Assembly: GCF_012641395.1 (NCBI RefSeq)
Contig: NZ_JABAIH010000006.1
Coordinates: 248,001 to 312,000 of the forward strand
Direction: 5' to 3'
Length of the DNA stretch: 64,000 nt
From: Rhizobium sp. P32RR-XVIII
GTDB lineage: Bacteria > Pseudomonadota > Alphaproteobacteria > Rhizobiales > Rhizobiaceae
A program made the translations under genes and the position numbers. Below the pieces are notes generated by a model. That model saw only the letters and a list, made by a program, of their open reading frames with translations, was not told where the DNA came from and searched no databases. This document shows, piece by piece, positions 44,406 to 52,381 of this stretch (position 1 is the first letter of the stretch; every line of letters starts with the position of its first letter).

Positions 44406-44909
44406 ATGGCAAGCTTCAGCGAAGCCCGCGAACAGCCGGCAAAGCAGCTTTGGGATCAGGTGAACGACATATCTGCCGGCATGCTTGGTATCGACGGAAT
44501 CGACATGCACATGCAGCCGATGGCCCCGTACGCCGACCCGAAGACCAACACCATCTGGTTCTACACCAAGTCGGATGCCGACATTGTCCGCGCCGTCAAA
44601 CCGGGAACGCGTGCGCATTTCTGTGTCGTCGGCAAGGATCACGATTATCATGCCTGCCTCGCAGGCAAGATCGAGCTGCGTCCGGACCCCTCAAAGATCG
44701 ATGAATATTGGAATTCCGTGGTTGCCGCCTGGTACGAGGATGGCAAGAAGGATCCGAAATTGACGATGCTTGCCATGCATGTCGACGATGCCGAGATCTG
44801 GGTCTCCACTGGAAGCAAACTGAAATTCGGCTGGGAGATCGCCAAGGCCAATCTCGACGATGAGAAGATGCCGGAAGTGGGCATCAAGCGGCATCTGCAA
44901 TTTGCCTGA
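44406..44909 (+). CDS. Pyridoxamine 5'-phosphate oxidase-like protein
   Basis: 167 residues from ATG 44406, chosen for the AAGGGAAGG just before it. One split-barrel flavin-binding domain: LWDQVNDISAGMLGID, MAPYADPKTNTIWFYTKSDAD, RAHFCVVGKDHDYHACLAGKIELRPDPSKIDEYWNSVVAAWYEDGKKDP. It resembles the general stress protein 26 group of the PPOX superfamily, which bind FMN or related cofactors. It is divergent from yebC; exact reaction unknown. Confidence 0.85.
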   Translation: MASFSEAREQPAKQLWDQVNDISAGMLGIDGIDMHMQPMAPYADPKTNTIWFYTKSDADIVRAVKPGTRAHFCVVGKDHDYHACLAGKIELRPDPSKIDEYWNSVVAAWYEDGKKDPKLTMLAMHVDDAEIWVSTGSKLKFGWEIAKANLDDEKMPEVGIKRHLQFA

Positions 44910-44949
44910 TGCTTGGCGCTAGCAGGACGTTATAGGTTCTGACGCATGG

Positions 44950-45060
44950 CCCCTCATCCGGCTGCCGCCACCTTTCTCCCCCAGCGGAGAGGGATTTTGT
45001 GGCGAGGGGTTTCATTGCATAGTCCCCTCTCCCCTCCGGGAGAGGGCCAGGGTGAGGGGG
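44950..45060. repeat. RIME-like intergenic repeat
   Basis: A palindromic element with outer arms CCCCTCATCC and GGGTGAGGGG and inner CTCTCCCCTCC/GGGAGAG stems. The start CCCCTCATCCGGCTGCCG is like the Rhizobium-specific intergenic mosaic elements (RIME). It lies between the PPOX-like gene and the 3' end of the MBL gene. Confidence 0.7.
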
Positions 45061-45076
45061 CCGCAACCAGACACGC

Positions 45077-45916
45077 CTATTGCACGCCTTTCATCACATA
45101 GATAAGCGGCTTCTTGGGCAACGAACGCATGGAAACGGTGAGTGTGTCATCCGTCGCTAGACTGACGTCGAAATCCTTGCCGAACATCGACAGAAAGCGC
45201 GCGACCGGCGGGCCGCGGCGATGCATCGGCAGTATCAGTGACGACCGCAGGCGCTTGATGACCCGGCTCATGCTATCGGCACCCATGGTCAGGCCGCCAT
45301 CGACCGGTACCATGACGATGTCCAGGCGGCCGATCTCGGTATAGTGCGCCTCCGTCAGTTCGTAGTGCAGGTGCCCGAGATGGCCGATGCAGAGACCGGC
45401 GATCTCGAAAATGAAGATTGAATTCCCATCCTGCTGGGCCGCGCCGTAGCCGCCGCGAATATCCGTCGTGACGTTGCGGATATAGGCGTCTCCAACCATC
45501 AGGTGAATTTCGGCCTTTTCTCCCGGCACATCGCTCCAGCCGTGCAGAACGTGTTTGATCGCCGGATCGGGCGTCAACGTGTAATGCGATGAGTGCGCCC
45601 GGTTCATCGTCACCACATCAGGCGTCACGTCCGGCCGGTACCAACCGTTGAAATCCGTTGCGATGACAATGCCGCCCGGTGTTTCGATTTCGAAGGTGGA
45701 ATGCCCGAGGTAGGTCAGCTGGACATCCTCGCCTTCCGAAACCGCCGGTGTGATCGGCGTGTTGCCGGAAAAACTCGCAAAGGTCGCCTTGGGAAGCGCC
45801 TGTGCGATCGCCTGGCATTGACTGACGGGTTTCTGATCCTCTTGCGCGGCGGCTGTGCCGGGCAGGGCGAGCGGCAGAAGGCATGCGATAGCGAGGATAA
45901 GTGATTGCGGCTTCAT
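45077..45916 (-). CDS. Exported metallo-beta-lactamase-fold protein (UlaG-like)
   Basis: 279 residues from ATG 45916 (GGAGGGGG upstream). Signal peptide about 1-24 (ending GTAAA). The MBL-like fold is recognisable from LTYLGHSTFEIETPGGIVIATDFNGW, the Asn/Arg/His-containing MNRAHSSHYTL replacing the HxHxDH motif, and LCIGHLGHLHYEL. Because the usual HxHxDH is altered to NRAHSSH, metal binding and activity are uncertain. It stands alone between two intergenic repeats. Confidence 0.8.
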   Translation of the reverse strand: MKPQSLILAIACLLPLALPGTAAAQEDQKPVSQCQAIAQALPKATFASFSGNTPITPAVSEGEDVQLTYLGHSTFEIETPGGIVIATDFNGWYRPDVTPDVVTMNRAHSSHYTLTPDPAIKHVLHGWSDVPGEKAEIHLMVGDAYIRNVTTDIRGGYGAAQQDGNSIFIFEIAGLCIGHLGHLHYELTEAHYTEIGRLDIVMVPVDGGLTMGADSMSRVIKRLRSSLILPMHRRGPPVARFLSMFGKDFDVSLATDDTLTVSMRSLPKKPLIYVMKGVQ

Positions 45917-46045
45917 GCCACCCCCTCCGGCGCTTTCACGTTGCCGGGAGGATGCGACAAGCCGTCGCATGGGTCCAGAGGAAGGTGCTCACAATTGCGT
46001 GTTGGCGAAGGGCGGATAAATGTTCCTTGAGGCCGTCGCTATTCT

Positions 46046-46176
46046 TCCCTCATTCCTGTGCTCGTCACAGGAATCTAGCCACCGCGCGTCTGCGCGGTGA
46101 ATGACGTATTTGAGAGTTTTCCGCGCCCAAGGACTTGGGCGCGCTGGATCCCTGTGACAAGCACAGGGATGAGGGA
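46046..46176. repeat. Palindromic intergenic repeat, 131 bp
   Basis: TCCCTCATTCCTGTGCTCGT (46046 onward) pairs with the 3' arm ending ACAGGGATGAGGGA (to 46176); over 26 bases the arms differ at two positions. Between the arms are ACCGCGC/GCGCGGT and GCGCCCAAG/CTTGGGCGC stems. This is a dispersed-repeat type common in Rhizobium intergenic DNA, different from the RIME-like element 1 kb away. Confidence 0.7.
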
Positions 46177-46185
46177 GCAGAGAGT

Positions 46186-47010
46186 TTACCGCCAGAAATC
46201 CGGAATCGTCTCCGCCAGCCGCGGCCCCAATCGCAGCGGCGCGATCTTTTCCGCAAGGCCTGTGGCATCAGAAATCTCGACGCCGACGCCGCAGATGGTT
46301 GCGGGGCCGGTGGCCGCCTCCATGCGGCCCTTGGGCATCTTCGAGATGAAGCGGTTGAGCGGCTCTTCCTTGTCCATGCCGAGTGAGGAGTCGTAGTCGC
46401 CGCACATGCCCGCGTCAGACATATAGGCGGTGCCGCCATTCAGGATCTGGTGGTCGGCGGTCGGCACGTGGGTATGCGTGCCGACGACGAAGCTGGCGCG
46501 ACCATCGACGAAGTGGCCGAAGCATTGCTTTTCGCTGGTCGCTTCGGCATGGAAATCGAAGATGATTGCGTCGGCCTGCTCCTTCAGCGGGCAGGCGTCG
46601 AGGATCGTCTCGGCAGACTTGAAGGGGTCGTCGAGTTCCGGGTGCATGAAAACGCGGCCCATGATGTTTGCCACGAGCACGCGAGCCCCGTTGCGGGCAT
46701 AGAAGAGGCCGGAACCACGGCCGGGCGTTCCCTGCGGATAGTTGGCGGGGCGCAGGAACTGGTCGTGGCGTCCCGCGAACGCGACCGCATCCTTCTGATC
46801 CCACACATGGTTGCCGGTGGTGACGACATCGGCACCGGCATTGACCGTCTCGAGGAAAATGTCTTCCGTAATGCCGAAACCGCCGGCGGCGTTCTCGCCG
46901 TTGACGATCACGAAGTCGAGTTTCAAGTCGGACACCAGGCCGGGGAGGCGATCCCATACCGCCGTGCGTCCCGTCTTGCCGACCATGTCACCCAGAAAAA
47001 GCAGACGCAT
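46186..47010 (-). CDS. ymdB: YmdB-type metallophosphoesterase
   Basis: 274 residues, full length for the TIGR00282/YmdB family. Metal ligands appear in MRLLFLGDMVGKTGR, VNGENAAGGFGIT, TTGNHVWDQ, DFHAEATSEK and GTHTHVPTADHQIL. Bacillus YmdB is a cyclic-nucleotide phosphodiesterase that affects RNase Y-dependent decay; the rhizobial role is not known. It follows the cyclo-ligase gene by three bases in the same direction. Confidence 0.93.
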   Translation of the reverse strand: MRLLFLGDMVGKTGRTAVWDRLPGLVSDLKLDFVIVNGENAAGGFGITEDIFLETVNAGADVVTTGNHVWDQKDAVAFAGRHDQFLRPANYPQGTPGRGSGLFYARNGARVLVANIMGRVFMHPELDDPFKSAETILDACPLKEQADAIIFDFHAEATSEKQCFGHFVDGRASFVVGTHTHVPTADHQILNGGTAYMSDAGMCGDYDSSLGMDKEEPLNRFISKMPKGRMEAATGPATICGVGVEISDATGLAEKIAPLRLGPRLAETIPDFWR

Positions 47011-47013
47011 TCC

Positions 47014-47610
47014 TTATCCGATCCAAGAAGCAAAAAAGCGAAGGCCGCTTTCTGTCAGGATGGCATCCAGGCTTATGTCATGCGGCTCGTCGGGCACATG
47101 TGCCACTTCCTGGCAGTCGAATGCAATGCCGATCAGCTTCGGATGCATGCCTTTTTGCCGCAAACGGTCAATCGCGCGGTCATAATAGCCCGCGCCGTAG
47201 CCGATGCGATGGCCGCGATCATCGAAGGCCGAAAGCGGCACGAGCATGATTTCAGGGTCAAGGACGGCGGCATCCGCTGGTGGTCCGGAGGTGCCGAAAC
47301 CTGTTGCAATGAGGGGCGCGCCGCGAACAAGTTCACGGAAGACGATCGTCTGCTTGTCGAGGATGGCGGGAACGCAAAGGCGGGCGCCACGTGCCTGGAA
47401 CCGTCCCATCAGCGGCCGGATATCGGCTTCCGAGCGGATCGGCATGAAGCCGGAAACGGTCGTGCCAGGGTCAAATGCCACCGCCTCGCCGGCATGCTCG
47501 GCCATTGCGAGGCTTTTTTCGATCCGCACTTCCGGCGGGATCACGTCGCGCAGCGCAAGTCGTTCGGCGCGCATCTGAGCTTTCAGTTCCTTTGGTATCG
47601 TCGGCTGCAT
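47014..47610 (-). CDS. 5-formyltetrahydrofolate cyclo-ligase
   Basis: 198 residues from ATG 47610; no strong ribosome site helps, and a start 13 codons earlier (47649) is possible. KELKAQMRAERLALRD at the N-terminus, ISGFMPIRSEADIRPLM-type strand (SGFMPIRSEADIRPL), and the C-terminal ATP motif RIGYGAGYYDRAI are typical. It converts 5-formyl-THF to methenyl-THF using ATP. In E. coli the orthologue lies next to zapA and 6S RNA; here it is 17 kb away and on the opposite strand. Confidence 0.92.
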   Translation of the reverse strand: MQPTIPKELKAQMRAERLALRDVIPPEVRIEKSLAMAEHAGEAVAFDPGTTVSGFMPIRSEADIRPLMGRFQARGARLCVPAILDKQTIVFRELVRGAPLIATGFGTSGPPADAAVLDPEIMLVPLSAFDDRGHRIGYGAGYYDRAIDRLRQKGMHPKLIGIAFDCQEVAHVPDEPHDISLDAILTESGLRFFASWIG

Positions 47611-47718
47611 AGACGGACCATAAACGGCTGGCCGGTCTTTGCAATGCATGAAAGCGGCGTAAGCTTTGCTGTTACAGTGAGACCAGGACCCCTGCAGATG
47701 GCAAAAGGATAGTGCACG

Positions 47719-48612
47719 TCACTGGCGCTGTATTGCGCTCGCGAGTTGCCGGATCGTCCGTTTGAACAGCGCTTCGCCGCCCGGCAGCCAGCCGAGCGCT
47801 TCCAGCTTATCGGTGCTCATCCGGTTGACGGCAGCCTTGTCGGCTGCGGCGGGCAAAGGGTTGGGAGAGCCCGTTTCCTGCTGTACGACCGACAGGATGT
47901 CCCGCGTATCGGCAACGATATCCGAAACATTGAACACCTCGCCGGAGATGCGGGCGGTCTCCGCCTCCAGCATCAACCGCACGGCACGGCCGAGGTCGCG
48001 CCCATGAACTTCCGTGCCGGCTCGAACGGGCACCGGTCTGCCGCTCAGATAGTCATCGATAAGGCTGGTCCATTTGTTCGGCAGGAGATCGCCGTAAACG
48101 CCGGTGGCGCGCAGGCTCGCCGTTGCAAAGCCGGGGCCGCACAGATCGGCGAGCGCGTGCTCGCCGTCGAGTTTCACCTCACCGTAAAGCGTGTCCGGCT
48201 CGGGCAGCATCTCTTCCGTCAGCACCGTGCCGGGCGGCGCCTCCTGATAGACGGCGCGGCTGGAGATGAAGATGCAACGGCGGGTGCCGGCGCGCTTGGC
48301 GGTGTCGAAGAGCTTCACCGTGCCATCGAGGTTCAGGCGGCGGAAAGTCTCTGGATCGTCGCCTTCGCCGCCGCGGTATTTTCCGGGCAGGTGACTGAAG
48401 GCGGCATGTACGAAGAAATAGGCATCGTCGAAAGCCCCGCTATGCTCCTCGTCGGGATCGAGCGAAAGCGGTGCGAATTCGACGGGCCGGGAAAACAGCC
48501 GAGGCAATGGCGCGCGCCGCCCGCCGATGATGACCGAATATCCGGCGGCAAGCAGCTCCTCGACGACATAGCGTCCGACCAGACCTGTTCCGCCGGATAC
48601 CAAAACCTTCAT
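47719..48612 (-). CDS. sqdC: NAD(P)-dependent epimerase/reductase, SqdC-type
   Basis: 297 residues. Short-chain/extended dehydrogenase fold: VSGGTGLVGRYVVEELLAAGYSV at the N-terminus, FISSRAVYQEAPPG and YGEVKLDGEH (the YxxxK active pair). The family alone is broad; the call as SqdC rests on position as last gene of an sqdB-sqdD-sqdC unit like that of Sinorhizobium meliloti. It overlaps the sqdD stop by four bases (ATGA). Its exact step in sulfolipid synthesis is not established. Confidence 0.82.
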   Translation of the reverse strand: MKVLVSGGTGLVGRYVVEELLAAGYSVIIGGRRAPLPRLFSRPVEFAPLSLDPDEEHSGAFDDAYFFVHAAFSHLPGKYRGGEGDDPETFRRLNLDGTVKLFDTAKRAGTRRCIFISSRAVYQEAPPGTVLTEEMLPEPDTLYGEVKLDGEHALADLCGPGFATASLRATGVYGDLLPNKWTSLIDDYLSGRPVPVRAGTEVHGRDLGRAVRLMLEAETARISGEVFNVSDIVADTRDILSVVQQETGSPNPLPAAADKAAVNRMSTDKLEALGWLPGGEALFKRTIRQLASAIQRQ

Positions 48613-49436
48613 GCCGCCTCCGGGTTCGCCATGACCTCAAGATCCGGCAGGTCATTGCCGGCATAGACGGCGTGCCAGAGATCGATCAGCGGCTTGAGCT
48701 TTTCCGCTCTCGGATGGTTCGTCTCCCACGGCTTCTCATACTGGTAGTGCAGGACCGAAATGCTCTTCCAGTCCCAAAGCGCGGGCATGGTGAACCATAC
48801 ATACTGCAGCATGTTGAAATAGACCGGCAGGCCGTGCCAATCCGGGAAGAAGCTTTGAAGGAAAGTCTGATCCGTGCGCCGCCAGAATGCATCCGGCTGG
48901 TCCAGCATGGCGAGCATCCGGACGAAGGTCTCTTCCGAGGGCCTGGCAACGAAGACGCCGGAATTCATCCGGTGAAAATCGGCAAGCGTTTCATAGACAT
49001 TCGGCGCCGCGGAGAATTCCGGATAGCCGAAGAGTTTGTCGATGTTCTTCAGAACGATGGCATCGGCATCGATGAAGACGACGCGGTCGTATTCGGTGAG
49101 CTGCCACAGGTGCAGCTTGCAGAAATTGTCGAGCGGCGAATGGAAATCCGGCTTGCGGCCTTTCGTGAAGGGGGCGGCGGAATGCAGTTGGCCGCGCGCA
49201 TGCCGCTCGTTGAAGGCGTCAGAGAGCGGCAGGTGCTCGACTTCGATCAGGCGGCAGCCGAACTCGGCAAGCGGGGCGAGGGCTTTTTCATCCGCTCCGC
49301 CCGTGTGCAGCACGACGATGTCGGCTGCAGTTCCCGTCAGCCGCAGCGAGCGCACAAGTGCCGTTGCGCCCATGGCGTAATCGGCATTCGTGACGAGGGT
49401 GACATAAGCGTAGCGGTGCACGGTCATGAGTGTCAC
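48609..49436 (-). CDS. sqdD: Glycosyltransferase family 8, SqdD-type
   Basis: 275 residues from GTG 49436 (ATG 49427 is an alternative). GT8/glycogenin-like: YVTLVTNADYAMGATALVRSL, the metal-binding DADAIVLKNID (DxD) and NSGVFVARPS. In rhizobial and Rhodobacter sulfolipid operons SqdD is the glycogenin-like enzyme thought to transfer sulfoquinovose to diacylglycerol. It overlaps sqdB (GTGA) and sqdC (ATGA), so the three genes are tightly coupled. Confidence 0.85.
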   Translation of the reverse strand: MTLMTVHRYAYVTLVTNADYAMGATALVRSLRLTGTAADIVVLHTGGADEKALAPLAEFGCRLIEVEHLPLSDAFNERHARGQLHSAAPFTKGRKPDFHSPLDNFCKLHLWQLTEYDRVVFIDADAIVLKNIDKLFGYPEFSAAPNVYETLADFHRMNSGVFVARPSEETFVRMLAMLDQPDAFWRRTDQTFLQSFFPDWHGLPVYFNMLQYVWFTMPALWDWKSISVLHYQYEKPWETNHPRAEKLKPLIDLWHAVYAGNDLPDLEVMANPEAA

Positions 49437-50653
49437 GACACCGATTTCAGCCGCTTGCCTTCCGGATCGTGGTTGAGCGTCGCGGCGATGTCCCTCGTCC
49501 AGGCGGAAACGGCGGGAACGCGCGAGCGATCGACGCGGTAGGCGAATTTCTTGGCGACATCGACGATCTCGGCGAGCAGGCCAGCTTCAAGCGTGATCGG
49601 TTCGAGCCCCAGATCGCGAAATTTGTCGTTCTTGACGATCAGGTCGTTTTCCGGCGCTTCCTTGCGTGGATTCGGGAGCCAGGCAATCTTTGAGCCGGTC
49701 ATCCTGGCGATCATCTCGGCAAGATCGCGCACGCGGTGCGTCTCGGTCATCTGGTTGAAGATCTCGACCCGCGAGCCCCGCGCTGGCGGATTCTTCAGTG
49801 CAAGCTCGATGCAGCGGAGCGAATCCTGGATGTGGATGAAGGCGCGCGTCTGGCCGCCCGTCCCATGCACCGTGATTGGATAGCCGATCGCCGCCTGGAT
49901 GAGAAAGCGATTGAGAACCGTGCCATAGTCGCCATCGTAGTCGAAGCGGTTGATGAGCTGCGGATGACGGCGCGTCTGCTCCGTATGCGTGCCCCAGACG
50001 ATGCCCTGGTGCAAATCGGTGATGCGGAGCGCGTCGTTCTTTGCGTAGAACTGAAAGAGCAGCTGATCCAGGCACTTGGTCATGTGGTAGATCGAGCCGG
50101 GATTGGACGGGTAGAGAATTTCCTGGTTTACGGTATCGCCTGCCGCCGTATCGACGCCGACCGTCAGATAGCCTTCGGGGATAGCGGCGCCGACTGTCGA
50201 ATAGCCATAGACCCCCATCGTGCCGAGGTGGACGAGGTGGGCGTCCAGCTGCAACTCAACGAGCGCATTCAGCAGGTTATGCGTTGCGCTGACATTGTTG
50301 TTGACGGTGTAGTTCTTGTGCCGGTCGCTTTTCATCGAATAGGGCGCGGCACGTTGCTCGGCGAAATGAATGATCGCTTCCGGCCGGTTCTCGGCAAGCC
50401 AATTCTTAAGAAGCTCGTAGTCCTTGGCGAGGTCAATCAGATTGAAATGGATGCGCCGCCCCGTTTCGCCATGCCAGATGCGCGTGCGCTCCTGAATGGA
50501 GTCCATCGGCGTCAGCGATTGCACGCCGAGTTCGGTGTCGATCCAGCGCCTCGATAGGTTGTCGAGAATGTGGACGTCGTGTCCCGCGTCTGAGAGATGC
50601 AGCGATGTTGGCCAGCCAATGAACCCATCTCCGCCCATCACCGCAATCTTCAT
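49433..50653 (-). CDS. sqdB: UDP-sulfoquinovose synthase SqdB
   Basis: 406 residues. Extended SDR enzyme: KIAVMGGDGFIGWPTSLHL (NAD site), the SqdB-specific NLSRRWIDTELGVQSLTPM, HFAEQRAAPYSMKS, the active Thr in HLGTMGVYG and the YHMTK pair, plus FNQMTETHRVRDLA. It makes UDP-sulfoquinovose from UDP-glucose and sulfite, the committed step to the sulfolipid SQDG, which can replace phospholipids under phosphate limitation. It is first in the leftward operon. I see no clear Pho box in the 115-bp upstream space. Confidence 0.95.
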   Translation of the reverse strand: MKIAVMGGDGFIGWPTSLHLSDAGHDVHILDNLSRRWIDTELGVQSLTPMDSIQERTRIWHGETGRRIHFNLIDLAKDYELLKNWLAENRPEAIIHFAEQRAAPYSMKSDRHKNYTVNNNVSATHNLLNALVELQLDAHLVHLGTMGVYGYSTVGAAIPEGYLTVGVDTAAGDTVNQEILYPSNPGSIYHMTKCLDQLLFQFYAKNDALRITDLHQGIVWGTHTEQTRRHPQLINRFDYDGDYGTVLNRFLIQAAIGYPITVHGTGGQTRAFIHIQDSLRCIELALKNPPARGSRVEIFNQMTETHRVRDLAEMIARMTGSKIAWLPNPRKEAPENDLIVKNDKFRDLGLEPITLEAGLLAEIVDVAKKFAYRVDRSRVPAVSAWTRDIAATLNHDPEGKRLKSVS

Positions 50654-50768
50654 CGCATTGCCTCCTGCGTCTTCATCTACTATCGGAAATATCTAAGAAC
50701 TATGACGATTATTCAAAACTAGTGCGTTGCGGCCTGTCGCCAACAGGCATGCGAGTTTGGAGAAAATT

Positions 50769-51230
50769 ATGGCGGATAACGGTTTTTCGATTTCTGGCGA
50801 GCTGACGGAAACGGGACACAGCCTGAACCAGCGCGTGTATTACGAAGACACCGATTTCTCCGGTCTCGTCTATCATGCACGATATCTGCATTTCCTGGAG
50901 CGCGGCCGTACCGACTATCTCCGCTGCCTCGGCGTCGAGCAGCGGGTGTTGATCAGCGCCGACGAGGAGGGTCTCGTCTTCGTCGTTCATCGCATGGAAA
51001 TCGACTTCAGGAGCCCGGCCCGAATGGACGATATCCTGACGATCGTCACGCGGACGGAAAAGGCCGGCGGTGCGAAAATGGTGCTCCAGCAGGAAATCCG
51101 CTGCGGCGAAACGCCGCTGATAGCGGCGAAGGTGATCATTGCGGTCATCAACGCCAAGGGAAGGCCGCGGCGGCTTCCGGAGGCGCTGGCCACGAAATTC
51201 ATGATCAGCGCGAACGCACTCATTCGGTAG
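50769..51230 (+). CDS. ybgC: Tol-Pal-associated acyl-CoA thioesterase YbgC
   Basis: 153 residues from ATG 50769 (GGAG upstream). Hotdog fold with the YbgC signature YYEDTDFSGLVYHARYLHFLERGRTDYLR; the Asp in EDTD is the catalytic residue. YbgC hydrolyses acyl-CoA and is linked to phospholipid metabolism at the Tol-Pal complex. It is normally adjacent to tolQ; here a flavin reductase-like gene and a 409-bp space separate them. Confidence 0.94.
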   Translation: MADNGFSISGELTETGHSLNQRVYYEDTDFSGLVYHARYLHFLERGRTDYLRCLGVEQRVLISADEEGLVFVVHRMEIDFRSPARMDDILTIVTRTEKAGGAKMVLQQEIRCGETPLIAAKVIIAVINAKGRPRRLPEALATKFMISANALIR

Positions 51231-51318
51231 TCGATCCGCTACAGTTCGATGACGATCGAAGCATTCTCGCTCTGCAGGCGCTAGTTTGCGGCTTTGGAAA
51301 TTCCTGAAGGAGCCGCTC

Positions 51319-51972
51319 ATGCCTGCTTTAATTGCCTCCGCCCCTGGCGAAGATCATCTGACGATAACGCCGTCCGTCCTGTATTTTGGAACGCCGGTCG
51401 TGCTTATCAGCACGCTCAATCCCGATGGCACCGCCAATATCACCCCCATGTCCTCGGCATGGGCGCTTGGAGACCGAGTCGTCCTGGGTCTTGCCGCCTC
51501 AGGGCAAGGGGCTGAAAATCTTCGACGAGAAGGCGAATGTACACTCAATTTTCCGGCCGCCAGACACTGGCACCGGGTGGAACGGATCGCGCGGGCAACA
51601 GGCCGCAATCCCGTGCCAGACTACAAGGCACGGATGGGTTACGAATACGCCGCCGACAAGTTTGCCCTCGGTGGTTTCGGGTCGATGGCATCGGAATTGG
51701 TGCGTCCTCCCCGTATCTCAGAGTGTCAGATGCAGTGCGAGGCCAAGGTCGTGGCCGTTCACGATGAGGGGAGTGTGGCCGATCCCGTCCACGCTGCCGG
51801 CTATCTAATCATCGAAGTGCAGGTCCTGCGCGTCCACGCCCATTCAGAAATCGTCGTGCCTGGCACCAATCACATCAATACGGCCCGATGGACGCCACTT
51901 TTCTATGTCTTCCGGCACTATTTCGGCCTGGGTGATGATCTGGGAAAGAACTTCAGAGCTGAAAGCATATGA
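51319..51972 (+). CDS. Flavin reductase-like domain protein
   Basis: 217 residues from ATG 51319 (AAGGAG upstream). A split-barrel flavin-binding fold: TPVVLISTLNPDGTANITPMSSAWALGDRVVLGLAASGQGAENLRREGECTLN is the typical DIM6/NTAB opening. Such proteins bind FMN and act as reductases or oxygenase partners; the substrate is unknown. It sits between ybgC and tolQ on the same strand, an unusual position that suggests insertion. Confidence 0.85.
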   Translation: MPALIASAPGEDHLTITPSVLYFGTPVVLISTLNPDGTANITPMSSAWALGDRVVLGLAASGQGAENLRREGECTLNFPAARHWHRVERIARATGRNPVPDYKARMGYEYAADKFALGGFGSMASELVRPPRISECQMQCEAKVVAVHDEGSVADPVHAAGYLIIEVQVLRVHAHSEIVVPGTNHINTARWTPLFYVFRHYFGLGDDLGKNFRAESI

Positions 51973-52381
51973 AGCGGAAGACGAAGCGATCGGCGGGACT
52001 TCGGCTCGGTCGCGAGCAATCGCAAGAGCGCAGGCTTGTAAAAACTTGAATTTCATGTGAAGGAATTCCGCATCGCAAGTGGAGTTCGGCCCGCCTTTCC
52101 AAAGGCTCCGGTCACGTTCGTCCTGCACTAATCTTCAGCGCACACGCTTGCTGTCGTAGTCCGGCACTAACTATCTGTTAACCATAATGGTGTCTTACTG
52201 CAGAAGTCAGAGATTGTGCGGTGCACGCCTTCCTTTGACCAAATTTGACGGCAAGGAAGGCGGACAAGAGCTTTAAGCTTGACCAGGGCTTTGGGCGGCG
52301 GTCGCCAGACAATTCTTGCGAGATCACTTTCTGTGCCGCCCGGTCAAGCACCGGGCGTTTGGATTCGGGGATTTTGGATCT
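51973..52381. other. 409-bp region upstream of tolQ
   Basis: No credible gene. It should contain the tol promoter. The one clear signal is a CtrA-type site at 52167-52183. A short open frame on the minus strand (to 52128) has no family resemblance and no good ribosome site. Confidence 0.5.
52167..52183. promoter_or_regulatory. CtrA-type site upstream of tolQ
   Basis: CTAACTATCTGTTAACC reads CTAA-N7-TTAACC, one base from TTAA-N7-TTAAC. It lies about 200 bases before the tolQ ATG. The spacing and the division role of Tol-Pal make a regulatory site plausible. Confidence 0.45.

Noticed and set aside
50654..50768. Pho box upstream of sqdB
   Set aside because: Sulfolipid genes are often phosphate-regulated, but I see only one degenerate half-site and no pair of CTGTCAT-like repeats.
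51844..52128. Minus-strand open frame of 94 codons before tolQ
   Set aside because: No family resemblance and no convincing ribosome site. Much of it overlaps the end of the flavin reductase-like gene.
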